Source: Microcaldota archaeon (GTDB lineage Archaea > Micrarchaeota > Micrarchaeia > Micrarchaeales > Micrarchaeaceae). Taken from it: DNA of 25,048 nucleotides. Below the pieces are notes generated by a model that was not told where the DNA came from, did no database searches, and saw nothing but the letters and a program-made list of their open reading frames with translations. The translations under genes and the position numbers were made by a program. Positions 15,789-22,643 of this stretch are shown here, piece after piece (position 1 is the first letter of the stretch; every line of letters begins with the position of its first letter). Location: NCBI GenBank assembly GCA_027365815.1, contig DAHXLV010000043.1:1-25048 (forward strand), written 5' to 3'.

Positions 15789-16049
15789 CTACTTGTTCTT
15801 CCTGACCATGCCTATGAGCATCAGCACTATCAGTGCCACGATGAACCAGACAACCAGGTCGACGACCAAGCCAACTCCCTGCACGGCCCAAGCCACCGGA
15901 TAGGTGACCAATCGGTTTATCCAGTTCAGCGGGAATCCGTACCACACCGCACCGACAAGTCCGCTTGGCGTGACGTTGACCACGCCAGTGATCAATGTCA
16001 CAACTATCGCCGCTACCACTGCGATTGCTACAGTCTTTCCGATTTTCAT
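15789..16049 (-). CDS. Small membrane protein, function unknown
   Basis: An 86-residue protein. It starts with MKIGKTVAIAVVAAIVVTLI, a signal-anchor-like helix, followed by an outside segment with AVWYGFPLNWINRLVTYPVAW and a second helix of about 25 residues (GLVVDLVVWFIVALIVLMLI) ending in the basic MVRKNK. Both ends are probably cytoplasmic. The aromatic GFPLNWI stretch between the helices looks like a conserved feature, but I cannot name the family. TTTTTAAG on the minus strand about 26 bases before the ATG suggests a leaderless message; that element lies inside the first codons of the divergent methyltransferase gene. Confidence 0.72.
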   Translation of the reverse strand: MKIGKTVAIAVVAAIVVTLITGVVNVTPSGLVGAVWYGFPLNWINRLVTYPVAWAVQGVGLVVDLVVWFIVALIVLMLIGMVRKNK

Positions 16050-16061
16050 AAAAGGATATCA

Positions 16062-16700
16062 ATGGTAGCGCTTAAAAAGATATCTCAATATCATCTAAGT
16101 GGTTTTAAATTGCCGGTCCAGTTTATCTACTCCATACCTGCCCTATTCATAATCGCCATCCTTGCGTGGCTCTTCAGCGAGATCATAGGCAGCCGAATAA
16201 TACCTGCATGGAGGGCCAGGGGATCAGTTCAGGCAGGAGCTCCTAAACGCGGCTCCACGCCGCTCATATTCATGAGCCTTTCGATAGCAATATTCCTAGT
16301 CTTCGCGCTCAGGTCGCACGGCCTTGTCAACCTGCCGGTATGGTCATGGTACCTCGGCATACTCCTGGTGTTTGCCGGCATAGCGGTGCGCCAGTGGGCG
16401 ATAGCCACACTCGGCCGCTTCTTCAACGTAAGGGTCAGGCTGCTCAAGGATCACCACGTCGTGACATCAGGGCCCTACAGGCTTGTAAGGCATCCCTCAT
16501 ATACCGGTCTTCTTATAATAATATTCGGAATCAGCCTGACGAGCGCCTCGTGGGAAGGCGTCATCGTAATAATGGCTGCCATCGGCATCTCATTGTGGTA
16601 CCGGATACGCGTCGAGGAGCGCTTCCTGACAAAAGAGCTTGGGCGCGATTACGCAGAATACAGGAAACACACCAAATACCTGATCCCATTCCTGCTGTAA
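16062..16700 (+). CDS. ICMT/PEMT-family membrane methyltransferase
   Basis: A 212-residue integral membrane protein of the isoprenylcysteine carboxyl methyltransferase / phospholipid methyltransferase superfamily. Four or five hydrophobic helices are followed by the SAM-binding signature TSGPYRLVRHPSYTGLL (about 144-160) and the C-terminal RVEERFLTKELGRDYAEYRK, which is the usual ending of this group. The substrate (lipid or prenylated molecule) is not readable. The start is uncertain: ATG 16062 is only 12 bases from the divergent ATG at 16049 and has AGGAT before it, while TTG at 16110 would leave room for a promoter and begins just before the first membrane helix. Confidence 0.85.
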   Translation: MVALKKISQYHLSGFKLPVQFIYSIPALFIIAILAWLFSEIIGSRIIPAWRARGSVQAGAPKRGSTPLIFMSLSIAIFLVFALRSHGLVNLPVWSWYLGILLVFAGIAVRQWAIATLGRFFNVRVRLLKDHHVVTSGPYRLVRHPSYTGLLIIIFGISLTSASWEGVIVIMAAIGISLWYRIRVEERFLTKELGRDYAEYRKHTKYLIPFLL

Positions 16701-16742
16701 TAAGATATTTATTTGTGAAAATGCAATAATGGTTGTATCAGC

Positions 16743-17657
16743 ATGGTGGAAAACGTAATAATAATAGGATCAGGGCCCGCAGGCTTGAGCGCGGCTATAT
16801 ACACCGCAAGGGAGGGCTTCAGCCCGTTGCTCATAGGCGGCAGCATCTCCGGCGGGCAGCTAATGCTCACAACAAAGGTGGAGAACATGCCTGGCTTCCC
16901 AGACGGGATCGACGGCCCGGAATTGATAGCGCTGATGAGGAAACAGGCTGAGAAGTTCGGCACACGATTTGTAAACGAGGATGTAACCGATATCGAACTG
17001 TCATCAAAGCCGCTCAAGGTGAAAACTGCCGACAAGGAGTATGAAACCAATACGATAATAGTGGCGACGGGCGCAAACGCCAAAACGCTCGGCATACCCT
17101 CCGAGCAGAAGTTCTTCGGCCACGGGGTAAGCACGTGCGGGACCTGCGACGGGCCTTTCTTCAAGAACAAGAACGTCATAGTGGTGGGCGGCGGAGACAC
17201 GGCCATGGAGGATTCCCTTTTCCTGACTAGATTCTGCACCAGCGTCACGATAGTGCACAGGCGCGACAAGTTCAAGGCAAGCAAGATAATGCAGGACAAG
17301 GTAATGGCTAACCCCAAGATAAAGGTCATCTGGAACTCAGAGGTAGTCGAGATAATCGGGAGCGACCGTGTCAGCGGCATCAGGATCAAGGACCAGTCCG
17401 GCAAAATCTCAGAAATGCCGATAGACGGCGTTTTCGTTGCTGTGGGGCACAGCCCAAACAACAAGTTCCTCCAGGGGAAGCTCAAGCTCGACGAGCTCGG
17501 CTATGCGGTGACGCACGACGAGGTGCTCACAGACGTCGAAGGAGTCTACGTAGCCGGGGACAACGTGGACCGGTACTACAGGCAGGCCGGGACAGCCTCG
17601 TCCAGCGGCATAAAGGCCGCCCTGCACGTCAGGGAGTACCTGCAAAAGATGCAGTAG
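16743..17657 (+). CDS. trxB: Thioredoxin reductase (NADPH-type flavoprotein)
   Basis: A 304-residue FAD enzyme transferring electrons from NADPH to thioredoxin-like proteins. The FAD motif is GSGPAG (9-14), the redox pair is STCGTCDGPF (Cys132, Cys135), the NADPH-binding motif is GGGDTA (149-154) with HRRDKFKAS behind it, typical of NADPH preference, and the second FAD motif is GVYVAGD near 275. Length and domain order are standard for low-molecular-weight TrxB. No thioredoxin gene is in view, but a BCP-type peroxiredoxin lies 5 kb away. TTTATTTG about 30 bases upstream of the ATG suggests a leaderless transcript. The stop is 3 bases from that of convergent dinB. Confidence 0.96.
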   Translation: MVENVIIIGSGPAGLSAAIYTAREGFSPLLIGGSISGGQLMLTTKVENMPGFPDGIDGPELIALMRKQAEKFGTRFVNEDVTDIELSSKPLKVKTADKEYETNTIIVATGANAKTLGIPSEQKFFGHGVSTCGTCDGPFFKNKNVIVVGGGDTAMEDSLFLTRFCTSVTIVHRRDKFKASKIMQDKVMANPKIKVIWNSEVVEIIGSDRVSGIRIKDQSGKISEMPIDGVFVAVGHSPNNKFLQGKLKLDELGYAVTHDEVLTDVEGVYVAGDNVDRYYRQAGTASSSGIKAALHVREYLQKMQ

Positions 17658-17660
17658 CGC

Positions 17661-18713
17661 TCAGAGAAGGCTCCTCTGCCCCTTCACGCTTATCAGCGAG
17701 GACACCCGTATGCCTATCTTCCTCACCGGCTTGTCACCGAACAGGCCCTTGAAAAGCTGGTTGGCTACGGCTAGCAAAGAATCCCTGGAATCGGTGTAGC
17801 TGTTTAGGCTCCTGCTCTTTATCCTGTCTGTGAAATCCACGTAGCGCGCTTTCACGCCCACGCTCTTGAACATCAGCTTCTGTTTCTTTACCTCAGCTAT
17901 GACCTCATCCGCAAGCTTGTTGACCATGCCCTCTATTTCACCTATGCTCTGCGCATTCCTCTCAAGGGTCCTCTCCCTGCTTATGGAGATGACGCTGACG
18001 TTCTCCTCCACTATGCTCTCATCGGTGCCGTTCGCTATCAGGAATAACTCCCTGCCGAACGAGCCCAGCGCATCTATCAGCACCATCGGGTCGGTTTTGG
18101 CAAGCCCGCCTATATCCTTCACCTTCAGCGCGGCGAGCTTTTCCGCCGTCTTCTTGCCAACGCCAGGTATCCTTTCGACGTCCTTATCCTTCAGGAAATC
18201 CTTCACGTCATTTGCTTCAACAGCTTTTATGCCGTCTGGCTTCGCGCTGTCGCAAACCATCTTTGCAATAACCTTGCCTGTGCTTATCCCGATCGTGCAA
18301 GGCAAACCAAGATCCTTCTTTATCTGCTCCTTTATCCTCCTGCCCTCCTCCAGGGCTTCTGCATACCCTTCAACCTCCACCTCAAGGGCTGCCTCGTCTA
18401 TGCTGTCTACCTCTATCCTTTTCGCGTAGCCTGACAGCAGCTCCATTATCCTCTTCGACGTCTCCTCATAATACAGGTCGTCCGGCGGGCTGTACTGCAG
18501 CTCCTTGCAGAGCTTGAACGCGTCCCTTGTCGGCATTGCGCTGTGTATACCAAATTTCCTCGCTTCGTAATTCGCTGCCTGGACAACACCCCGCAGCCTG
18601 TCCTTTTCGCTGTTTGTTCCGACTATGAGCGGTTTGCCTTTGAATTCTGGATGCCTTACCTCTTCGCACGCTGCGAAGAAGCAGTCCATGTCAATATAAA
18701 GAACAAGCCTCAA
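17661..18713 (-). CDS. dinB: Y-family DNA polymerase IV (Dpo4/DinB)
   Basis: A 350-residue translesion polymerase. Metal-binding carboxylates are in YIDMDCFFA (Asp8) and VDSIDEAAL (Asp106, Glu107). The steric-gate position, Tyr12 in Sulfolobus Dpo4, is Phe13 here. RGVVQAANYEARKFGIHSAM, GISTGKVIAKM and the helix-hairpin-helix IPGVGKKTAEKL are typical, and the little-finger domain occupies about 245-345. The protein ends GQRSLL, which looks like a PCNA-interacting box (QxxLxxFF) cut short before its aromatic pair. The start is TTG at 18713, about 31 bases after a TATA core shared with the Nudix gene. No SOS-type operator is visible. Confidence 0.94.
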   Translation of the reverse strand: MRLVLYIDMDCFFAACEEVRHPEFKGKPLIVGTNSEKDRLRGVVQAANYEARKFGIHSAMPTRDAFKLCKELQYSPPDDLYYEETSKRIMELLSGYAKRIEVDSIDEAALEVEVEGYAEALEEGRRIKEQIKKDLGLPCTIGISTGKVIAKMVCDSAKPDGIKAVEANDVKDFLKDKDVERIPGVGKKTAEKLAALKVKDIGGLAKTDPMVLIDALGSFGRELFLIANGTDESIVEENVSVISISRERTLERNAQSIGEIEGMVNKLADEVIAEVKKQKLMFKSVGVKARYVDFTDRIKSRSLNSYTDSRDSLLAVANQLFKGLFGDKPVRKIGIRVSSLISVKGQRSLL

Positions 18714-18740
18714 GTTATCGGTCTTAATAACCTTTCAATC

Positions 18741-18748
18741 AATATAAA
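18741..18748. promoter_or_regulatory. Shared TATA core between dinB and the Nudix gene
   Basis: AATATAAA (TTTATATT on the minus strand) is centred about 31 bases from the dinB TTG and about 32 bases from the Nudix ATG at 18777. It is the only strong TATA-like element in the 63-base gap and fits leaderless transcription in both directions. Confidence 0.55.
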
Positions 18749-18776
18749 GTTTTGGATGGAAAAGCCCGATGTTTGC

Positions 18777-19175
18777 ATGAAAACCTATGCGATCTGCTCC
18801 GCTTTGATAATAAACAAAGACAGGTTCCTCATAGCAAAGCGAAGCCTCAACAAAACATTTGCCCCTGGAGAATGGGAATTCATATCGGGATTCATCGATA
18901 AAGAAAAGATTACCGTAGAGGAAATAATGCTGGAGGAGCTGAAAGAGGAGCTCAATATTTCTGGCAAGATAGTCAGATCCGGCCCTCCGTTTGTCAAGAC
19001 GGATAGGTATGGCAGGTGGGTGGTCGTGCCATTCATTATTAAAACCGGTGCAAAGGGATTAAGGATAAATGACATGGACCATACGGAGCTGAAATGGGTT
19101 ACTAAGCGCCAGTTATCCGAATACAAAAACCTTGACTGGTTCATAGAGGGCTTCAAAGAATCTGGAATGCTTTAA
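18777..19175 (+). CDS. Nudix hydrolase with a degenerate Nudix box
   Basis: A 132-residue Nudix-fold protein starting MKTYAICSALIINKDRFLIA. The Nudix box is recognisable at about residues 40-63 (SGFIDKEKITVEEIM followed by LEELKEELNI). It departs from GX5EX7REUXEEXGU: there is one extra residue, Arg of REU is Glu, and the late Gly is Asn. The EExxEE-type metal-binding glutamates remain, so hydrolysis of a nucleoside diphosphate derivative is still possible. Upstream in-frame codons run back through dinB, but the ATG at 18777 fits the domain start and a TATA element 32 bases before; ATG 18756 is a weaker alternative. MEMO begins 10 bases after the stop, probably in the same operon. Confidence 0.8.
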   Translation: MKTYAICSALIINKDRFLIAKRSLNKTFAPGEWEFISGFIDKEKITVEEIMLEELKEELNISGKIVRSGPPFVKTDRYGRWVVVPFIIKTGAKGLRINDMDHTELKWVTKRQLSEYKNLDWFIEGFKESGML

Positions 19176-19185
19176 CTACGCTGAT

Positions 19186-20013
19186 ATGATGAGAGAGCCT
19201 GCAGTGTCTGGTGCGTTCTACCCTTCCGGCAAGGACGAGCTTGCCAACATAATAGACGGATATGTGAAGGAGGCGAGGATACCGCATGATGTAGAGGACG
19301 CGCTCGCATATGTGGCCCCCCACGCTGGTTATGCGTACTCCGGAAGGACGGCAGCGTATGCCTTCTCAGCGATGTTAGGCAAGAAGGATATAGAGCTGGT
19401 AGAGACGTTCATAGTGGTAGGCCCAAACCACACCGGCGACGGGAAGCCCGTCTCCCTATCGATGCAGGACTGGAAGACCCCAATCGGAATTGCGCAGAAC
19501 GACAGGGAGCTGTCTGACATTATCGCGAAAACAAAAGGGATTGCCAAGGACGAATCCGCCCACAGGAGCGAGCATTCGGTTGAGGTGCAGCTGCCTTTCA
19601 TCAAGCAGCTCTTCCCTGATGCAAAATGCTGCATGGTCTGCATGATGGACCAAAGGGTTGAGGCCGCGCAGCTTTTATCCAGTGCAATAGCGAATGCCGT
19701 GAAGGAGACCGGCAGGAAGGCGGTTGTGCTCGCAAGCTCGGATTTCAACCATTATGAGCCGAGGGCCGTTGCGCAGAGGAAGGACAAACCGCTGTTTGAC
19801 ATGCTCGAGAGCATGGACCTGACGGGGTTCTACACGAGAAAGGAGGAGCAGAACGAGACCGCGTGCGGCTACGGGCCGATAGCAACTGCGCTCCTGTACG
19901 CACAGAAAGAGGGCGGCGTTGGAAAAGGGTTGCTGCTTCACAGCTCAGATTCCGGAGATGAGACCGGAGACATAGAAAGCGTAGTTGATTACGCAGCCTT
20001 CGCGTTTTGCTGA
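19186..20013 (+). CDS. MEMO1-family protein (AmmeMemoRadiSam protein B)
   Basis: A 275-residue protein of the MEMO family, which has the fold of extradiol dioxygenases and binds a metal. The start MMREPAVSGAFYPSG is diagnostic. Residues corresponding to the human MEMO1 metal ligands are present: His46 in APHAGYAYSG, His82 in GPNHTG and Cys227 in ETACGYGPI. HRSEHSVEVQLPF and SSDFNHYEP are further hallmarks. In many archaea memo sits with AMMECR1 and a radical-SAM gene; neither is in view, and the gene instead follows a Nudix gene by 10 bases. Its biochemical role in archaea is not settled. ATG 19186 or 19189 are both possible. Confidence 0.92.
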   Translation: MMREPAVSGAFYPSGKDELANIIDGYVKEARIPHDVEDALAYVAPHAGYAYSGRTAAYAFSAMLGKKDIELVETFIVVGPNHTGDGKPVSLSMQDWKTPIGIAQNDRELSDIIAKTKGIAKDESAHRSEHSVEVQLPFIKQLFPDAKCCMVCMMDQRVEAAQLLSSAIANAVKETGRKAVVLASSDFNHYEPRAVAQRKDKPLFDMLESMDLTGFYTRKEEQNETACGYGPIATALLYAQKEGGVGKGLLLHSSDSGDETGDIESVVDYAAFAFC

Positions 20014-20023
20014 TGATGCGGGA

Positions 20024-21247
20024 CTACCTGATTATCCCTATGCCTGCGAACTCCTTGCCCGAGTAGAGCGTGAACCTGCCTAGCTCCCTAGTCTCCATGA
20101 AGCTCTCTGCAGGTATCTTCCTATCTAGCACCAGCTCGGCATCTATGGCATTAAGCACCTGGGCTTTCTTGCCTTCCATCTGCTCTCCTGTTGTGGTGTC
20201 TATCTGCGAACCTATCTTAATGGAGGTGCACGCTACCTCAATCCCGTTGAAGCGCACGCTGAGCTTACCTCCCAGCCTTCTTGTCACAAATATCCTCGCA
20301 TTTATGCTCCTTCTTGCAATGGGGCAATAAGACTCGCCGCAGAGTATCGCTCCCCTTGGGTCCTTTGTCACTTCCCTGTCGAGCTCCAGCGCCACGCCGT
20401 CGCCGACTCTCGCGCTTCTTACCCGTTTCCCCCCTGCCAGTATCCCCTTTACGGAAACGTTGATGTCCAGGGGTATTATGCATGTGCCCTTTTCCCCGAC
20501 CTTTATGTGGCCCCTGACTATCCTGCCGGCCACAAGATCCTTTCTCCCGTTGAGGATCCCTTGGAGAACTATCCTTAGCGCCCCGTCATCCTTGGCGCTA
20601 TCATAACCCGAGTACTTGTACAGCAGCTCAAGCAAAGGCCTCCCCTTGTACCATCGCATGCTAGTGCTTTTTTTAACGAGGTTGTCCCCAGCGTACGCCG
20701 ACACTGGCACAAACGAAACGTTGTCGGCCTCAAAACCGATCTTGGTGATGAAACTGGTAAGCTCTTTTTTTATCGATTCAAAAGAGCCCTTCGCGTATCC
20801 TACTGTATCCATCTTGTTTACTGCTATGACCAGCCTATCGATGCCCATCATCTTCGCTATGAAGAGGTGGCGCTTCGTCTGGTCGCGTATCCCTTCGTCC
20901 TTCTGCGCCGACACAAGAAGAAGCGCGATGGATGCATACGAAGCCCCGCTTATCATGTTCTTTATCAATTCCTCGTGGCCGGGAACGTCAATGAATGAGA
21001 AAGCAGTACCCTTGTACGATATCTCCGCTCTGGTTATGTCAATAGTGAGGCCTCCTGCTCTTTCTGCAAAAAAACTGTCTAGTATGAACGCCGGTTCAAA
21101 GTTTTTGTGAAGTTTTTTGCTGTATGTTTCCGCCTCCTTTATTCTTGTTTGTGTCACAGAATTTGTCAGCATAAGCAGATTGCCGATTAGGGTAGATTTT
21201 CCATGGTCTTTATGGCCAAGCAATGTTATACTATGGACTTTCATCAC
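20024..21247 (-). CDS. cysN: Sulfate adenylyltransferase subunit 1-like GTPase (CysN)
   Basis: A 407-residue EF-1A-like GTPase that, together with CysD, should couple GTP hydrolysis to formation of adenylyl sulfate (APS). G1 is LLGHKDHGKSTLIG (about 9-22), G2 lies in GGLTIDITRAE, G3 is DVPGHEELIKNM and G4 is AVNKMD; beta-barrel domains 2 and 3 follow. The G1 loop is closer to EF-1A (GHVDHGKS) than to E. coli CysN (GSVDDGKS). There is no fused APS kinase domain. The assignment as CysN depends on the 4-base ATGA overlap with cysD upstream; alone it could be another EF-1A-like GTPase. It is convergent with memo, with 10 bases between. Confidence 0.87.
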   Translation of the reverse strand: MMKVHSITLLGHKDHGKSTLIGNLLMLTNSVTQTRIKEAETYSKKLHKNFEPAFILDSFFAERAGGLTIDITRAEISYKGTAFSFIDVPGHEELIKNMISGASYASIALLLVSAQKDEGIRDQTKRHLFIAKMMGIDRLVIAVNKMDTVGYAKGSFESIKKELTSFITKIGFEADNVSFVPVSAYAGDNLVKKSTSMRWYKGRPLLELLYKYSGYDSAKDDGALRIVLQGILNGRKDLVAGRIVRGHIKVGEKGTCIIPLDINVSVKGILAGGKRVRSARVGDGVALELDREVTKDPRGAILCGESYCPIARRSINARIFVTRRLGGKLSVRFNGIEVACTSIKIGSQIDTTTGEQMEGKKAQVLNAIDAELVLDRKIPAESFMETRELGRFTLYSGKEFAGIGIIR

Positions 21248-22032
21248 ATATACCCCAATGCTCTTAATTTTTCCATTACCCTTTCATTTTCTTTATCCAT
21301 GCTTCTGCCAGATCTCTCCTCTATCTTTGTCGTCTGCAACTCCTTCACAATATCATTGATGCTCTTGGCATCGGATTTTACTGGAACGGTGCAGTGCGTA
21401 CATCCCAAACTCCTGTATCTGAAACCATTTCTGGAAAAATACAATGGGTTTACTGGTATCTTTTCCTGCTTTACATAGCTCCATACGTCGATTTCATTCC
21501 AGTCCAATAATGGATGCACTCTAATGTGGCTACCCTCCTCAAGCTTGCTCGCGTAATCATCCCAGAGTTCGGCGGGCTGGTTCTTGTAGTCCCACTTGAA
21601 CTTCTGGTTCCTTGGGCTCATGTACCTCTCCTTGCTCCTTATGCCGTGCTCGTCCCTCCGTATCGATACGATAAGCGCGTCGAAGCCGTGCTCCTTCATC
21701 ACCTTCTTCAGCGTCTCCGGCTTGTTCTTGCCGCAGCATGCAGATCCTATGGCGTCTGGCTTCACCTCGCTGTACGCCACGATAAGGTTGAGCTTCCACT
21801 TCTTGGCCAGGTGCTCTCTGAACGAGTATGTCTCAGGGAAGTCTATCCTGTTATCGATATGTATGACTGGGAATGGCACCTTGCCGAGGAACGCCTTCCT
21901 TGCGAGCGCCAGCATCGTGGTCGAGTCCTTGCCCATTGACCAGAGCGCGGCCACGTTCTTGAACTTCATGTTCGCCTCTCTGATTATGTAAATGCTCCTT
22001 TCCTCAAGCGTCTTCAGGTTTTGCTGTATCAT
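21244..22032 (-). CDS. cysD: Sulfate adenylyltransferase subunit 2 (CysD)
   Basis: A 262-residue PP-loop enzyme of the ATP sulfurylase small-subunit family. The PP-loop is ALWSMGKDSTTML (29-41), followed by FPVIHIDNRIDFPETYSFRE and, later, SIRRDEHGIRSKERYMSPR, all typical of CysD. FRYRSLGCTHCTVPV near 210-225 is also a family hallmark. It adenylates sulfate using ATP; CysN is the GTPase partner. ATG 22032 is chosen over GTG 22041: it makes an ATGA overlap with the upstream gene's stop, like the cysD/cysN junction, and GGAGTGG stands just before it. No APS kinase, APS reductase or PAPS reductase gene is in view, so the fate of APS is open. Confidence 0.92.
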   Translation of the reverse strand: MIQQNLKTLEERSIYIIREANMKFKNVAALWSMGKDSTTMLALARKAFLGKVPFPVIHIDNRIDFPETYSFREHLAKKWKLNLIVAYSEVKPDAIGSACCGKNKPETLKKVMKEHGFDALIVSIRRDEHGIRSKERYMSPRNQKFKWDYKNQPAELWDDYASKLEEGSHIRVHPLLDWNEIDVWSYVKQEKIPVNPLYFSRNGFRYRSLGCTHCTVPVKSDAKSINDIVKELQTTKIEERSGRSMDKENERVMEKLRALGYM

Positions 22033-22337
22033 GATATCCACTCCTTGTAGTCCTTGTTGGTGTTAAGCAGCTCCTTGAAGTATATGGTTGCCCCGCGTAA
22101 GCCACTCTTCATCTTCATGAAAACCGGTATCCTGAACATGGGTACGTATTTGGCGTCATATATCATCACGTACGCCGAGAGAAGATCCCGCGTCGCCTTC
22201 AGCTTCTTCGGGTAGAAGACCTTGTAGTATTTCGCCTTGCTCTTAAGCAGGTAAGTCCTGAAGGCCTCCCAGTGCTTCTCGTCGGGGTTCTTCAAGAGCT
22301 CCTCCGCCATCGGATCCATCCTGTTTGCTCTCGCCAT
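22029..22337 (-). CDS. First gene of the cysDN operon, 102-residue protein of unknown function
   Basis: A small soluble, basic, mostly helical protein: MARANRMDPMAEELLKNPDE, then KHWEAFRTYLLKSKAKYYKV, a YPKKLKATRDLL segment, and a C-terminal ATIYFKELLNTNKDYKEW. There are no cysteines, no membrane helix and no motif I recognise. It is translated from the operon's first start codon, with GGTGG just before the ATG and TTTAAA in the upstream gap about 30 bases away. Its stop overlaps the cysD start by 4 bases, so it is translationally coupled to cysD. A subunit or assembly factor of the CysDN complex, or an adaptor, are possible roles suggested only by position. Confidence 0.78.
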   Translation of the reverse strand: MARANRMDPMAEELLKNPDEKHWEAFRTYLLKSKAKYYKVFYPKKLKATRDLLSAYVMIYDAKYVPMFRIPVFMKMKSGLRGATIYFKELLNTNKDYKEWIS

Positions 22338-22344
22338 GCCACCA

Positions 22345-22386
22345 CTAATTATACATAATCTTACGCTTTAAACTATGTATAATTAG
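22345..22386. promoter_or_regulatory. Candidate operator: perfect 13-bp inverted repeat between the cysDN operon and an RHH regulator
   Basis: CTAATTATACATA (22345-22357) and its exact reverse complement TATGTATAATTAG (22374-22386) flank a 16-base spacer. The spacer carries TTTAAA, the likely TATA box of the cysDN operon on the minus strand (start 22337). The second arm adjoins GATATAAAA, the likely TATA box of the regulator gene on the plus strand (start 22419). Each arm holds a quasi-palindrome TATRYATA about 29 bp from the other, suiting two bound dimers. Binding would occlude both promoters. Sequence and geometry are seen; regulator binding is inferred. Confidence 0.7.
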
Positions 22387-22418
22387 ATATAAAAGGATTG
22401 CGGTTCAATACCTATACT

Positions 22419-22643
22419 ATGCGAGTGAAGCGCGAGAGCAGGATCTCGTTTACATCAGTATCAATACCGACTACGCTCTTCAAGAAGACCGAGAAGCATA
22501 TAGAGAACACCGGTTTCCCGTCAGTTTCGAGCTACGTTGCATTCCTGCTCAGGATGGTGCTCAGCGATAGAAAGAGCTCTGACACCTCCAACTACGAGAC
22601 CGAGATGATAAAGAGGAAGCTCAAGGAACTGGGCTACATCTGA
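22419..22643 (+). CDS. Ribbon-helix-helix (CopG/Arc-type) transcriptional regulator
   Basis: A 74-residue protein with the RHH pattern. SFTSVSIPTTLFKKTEKHIE forms the DNA-contacting beta-strand (FTSVSIP) and helix A, and NTGFPSVSSYVAFLLRMVLS gives the turn and helix B, followed by a charged C-terminal helix ending KRKLKELGYI. Such proteins bind DNA as dimers through the paired N-terminal strands. The ATG at 22419 follows GATATAAAA by about 28 bases (leaderless); an in-frame TTG at 22398 would lie too close to the TATA box. The gene faces the cysDN operon across a perfect inverted repeat and is therefore the probable repressor of that operon and of itself. Its 3' end overlaps the convergent peroxiredoxin gene by 10 bases. 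Confidence 0.83.
   Translation: MRVKRESRISFTSVSIPTTLFKKTEKHIENTGFPSVSSYVAFLLRMVLSDRKSSDTSNYETEMIKRKLKELGYI

Noticed and set aside
18543..18776. N-terminal extension of the Nudix protein
   Set aside because: It would overlap dinB antisense and cross the shared TATA core; the Nudix domain starts right at the ATG at 18777.
21514..21991. Plus-strand frames of 131 and 141 residues
   Set aside because: Antisense to cysD, whose PP-loop and operon overlaps make it certain.
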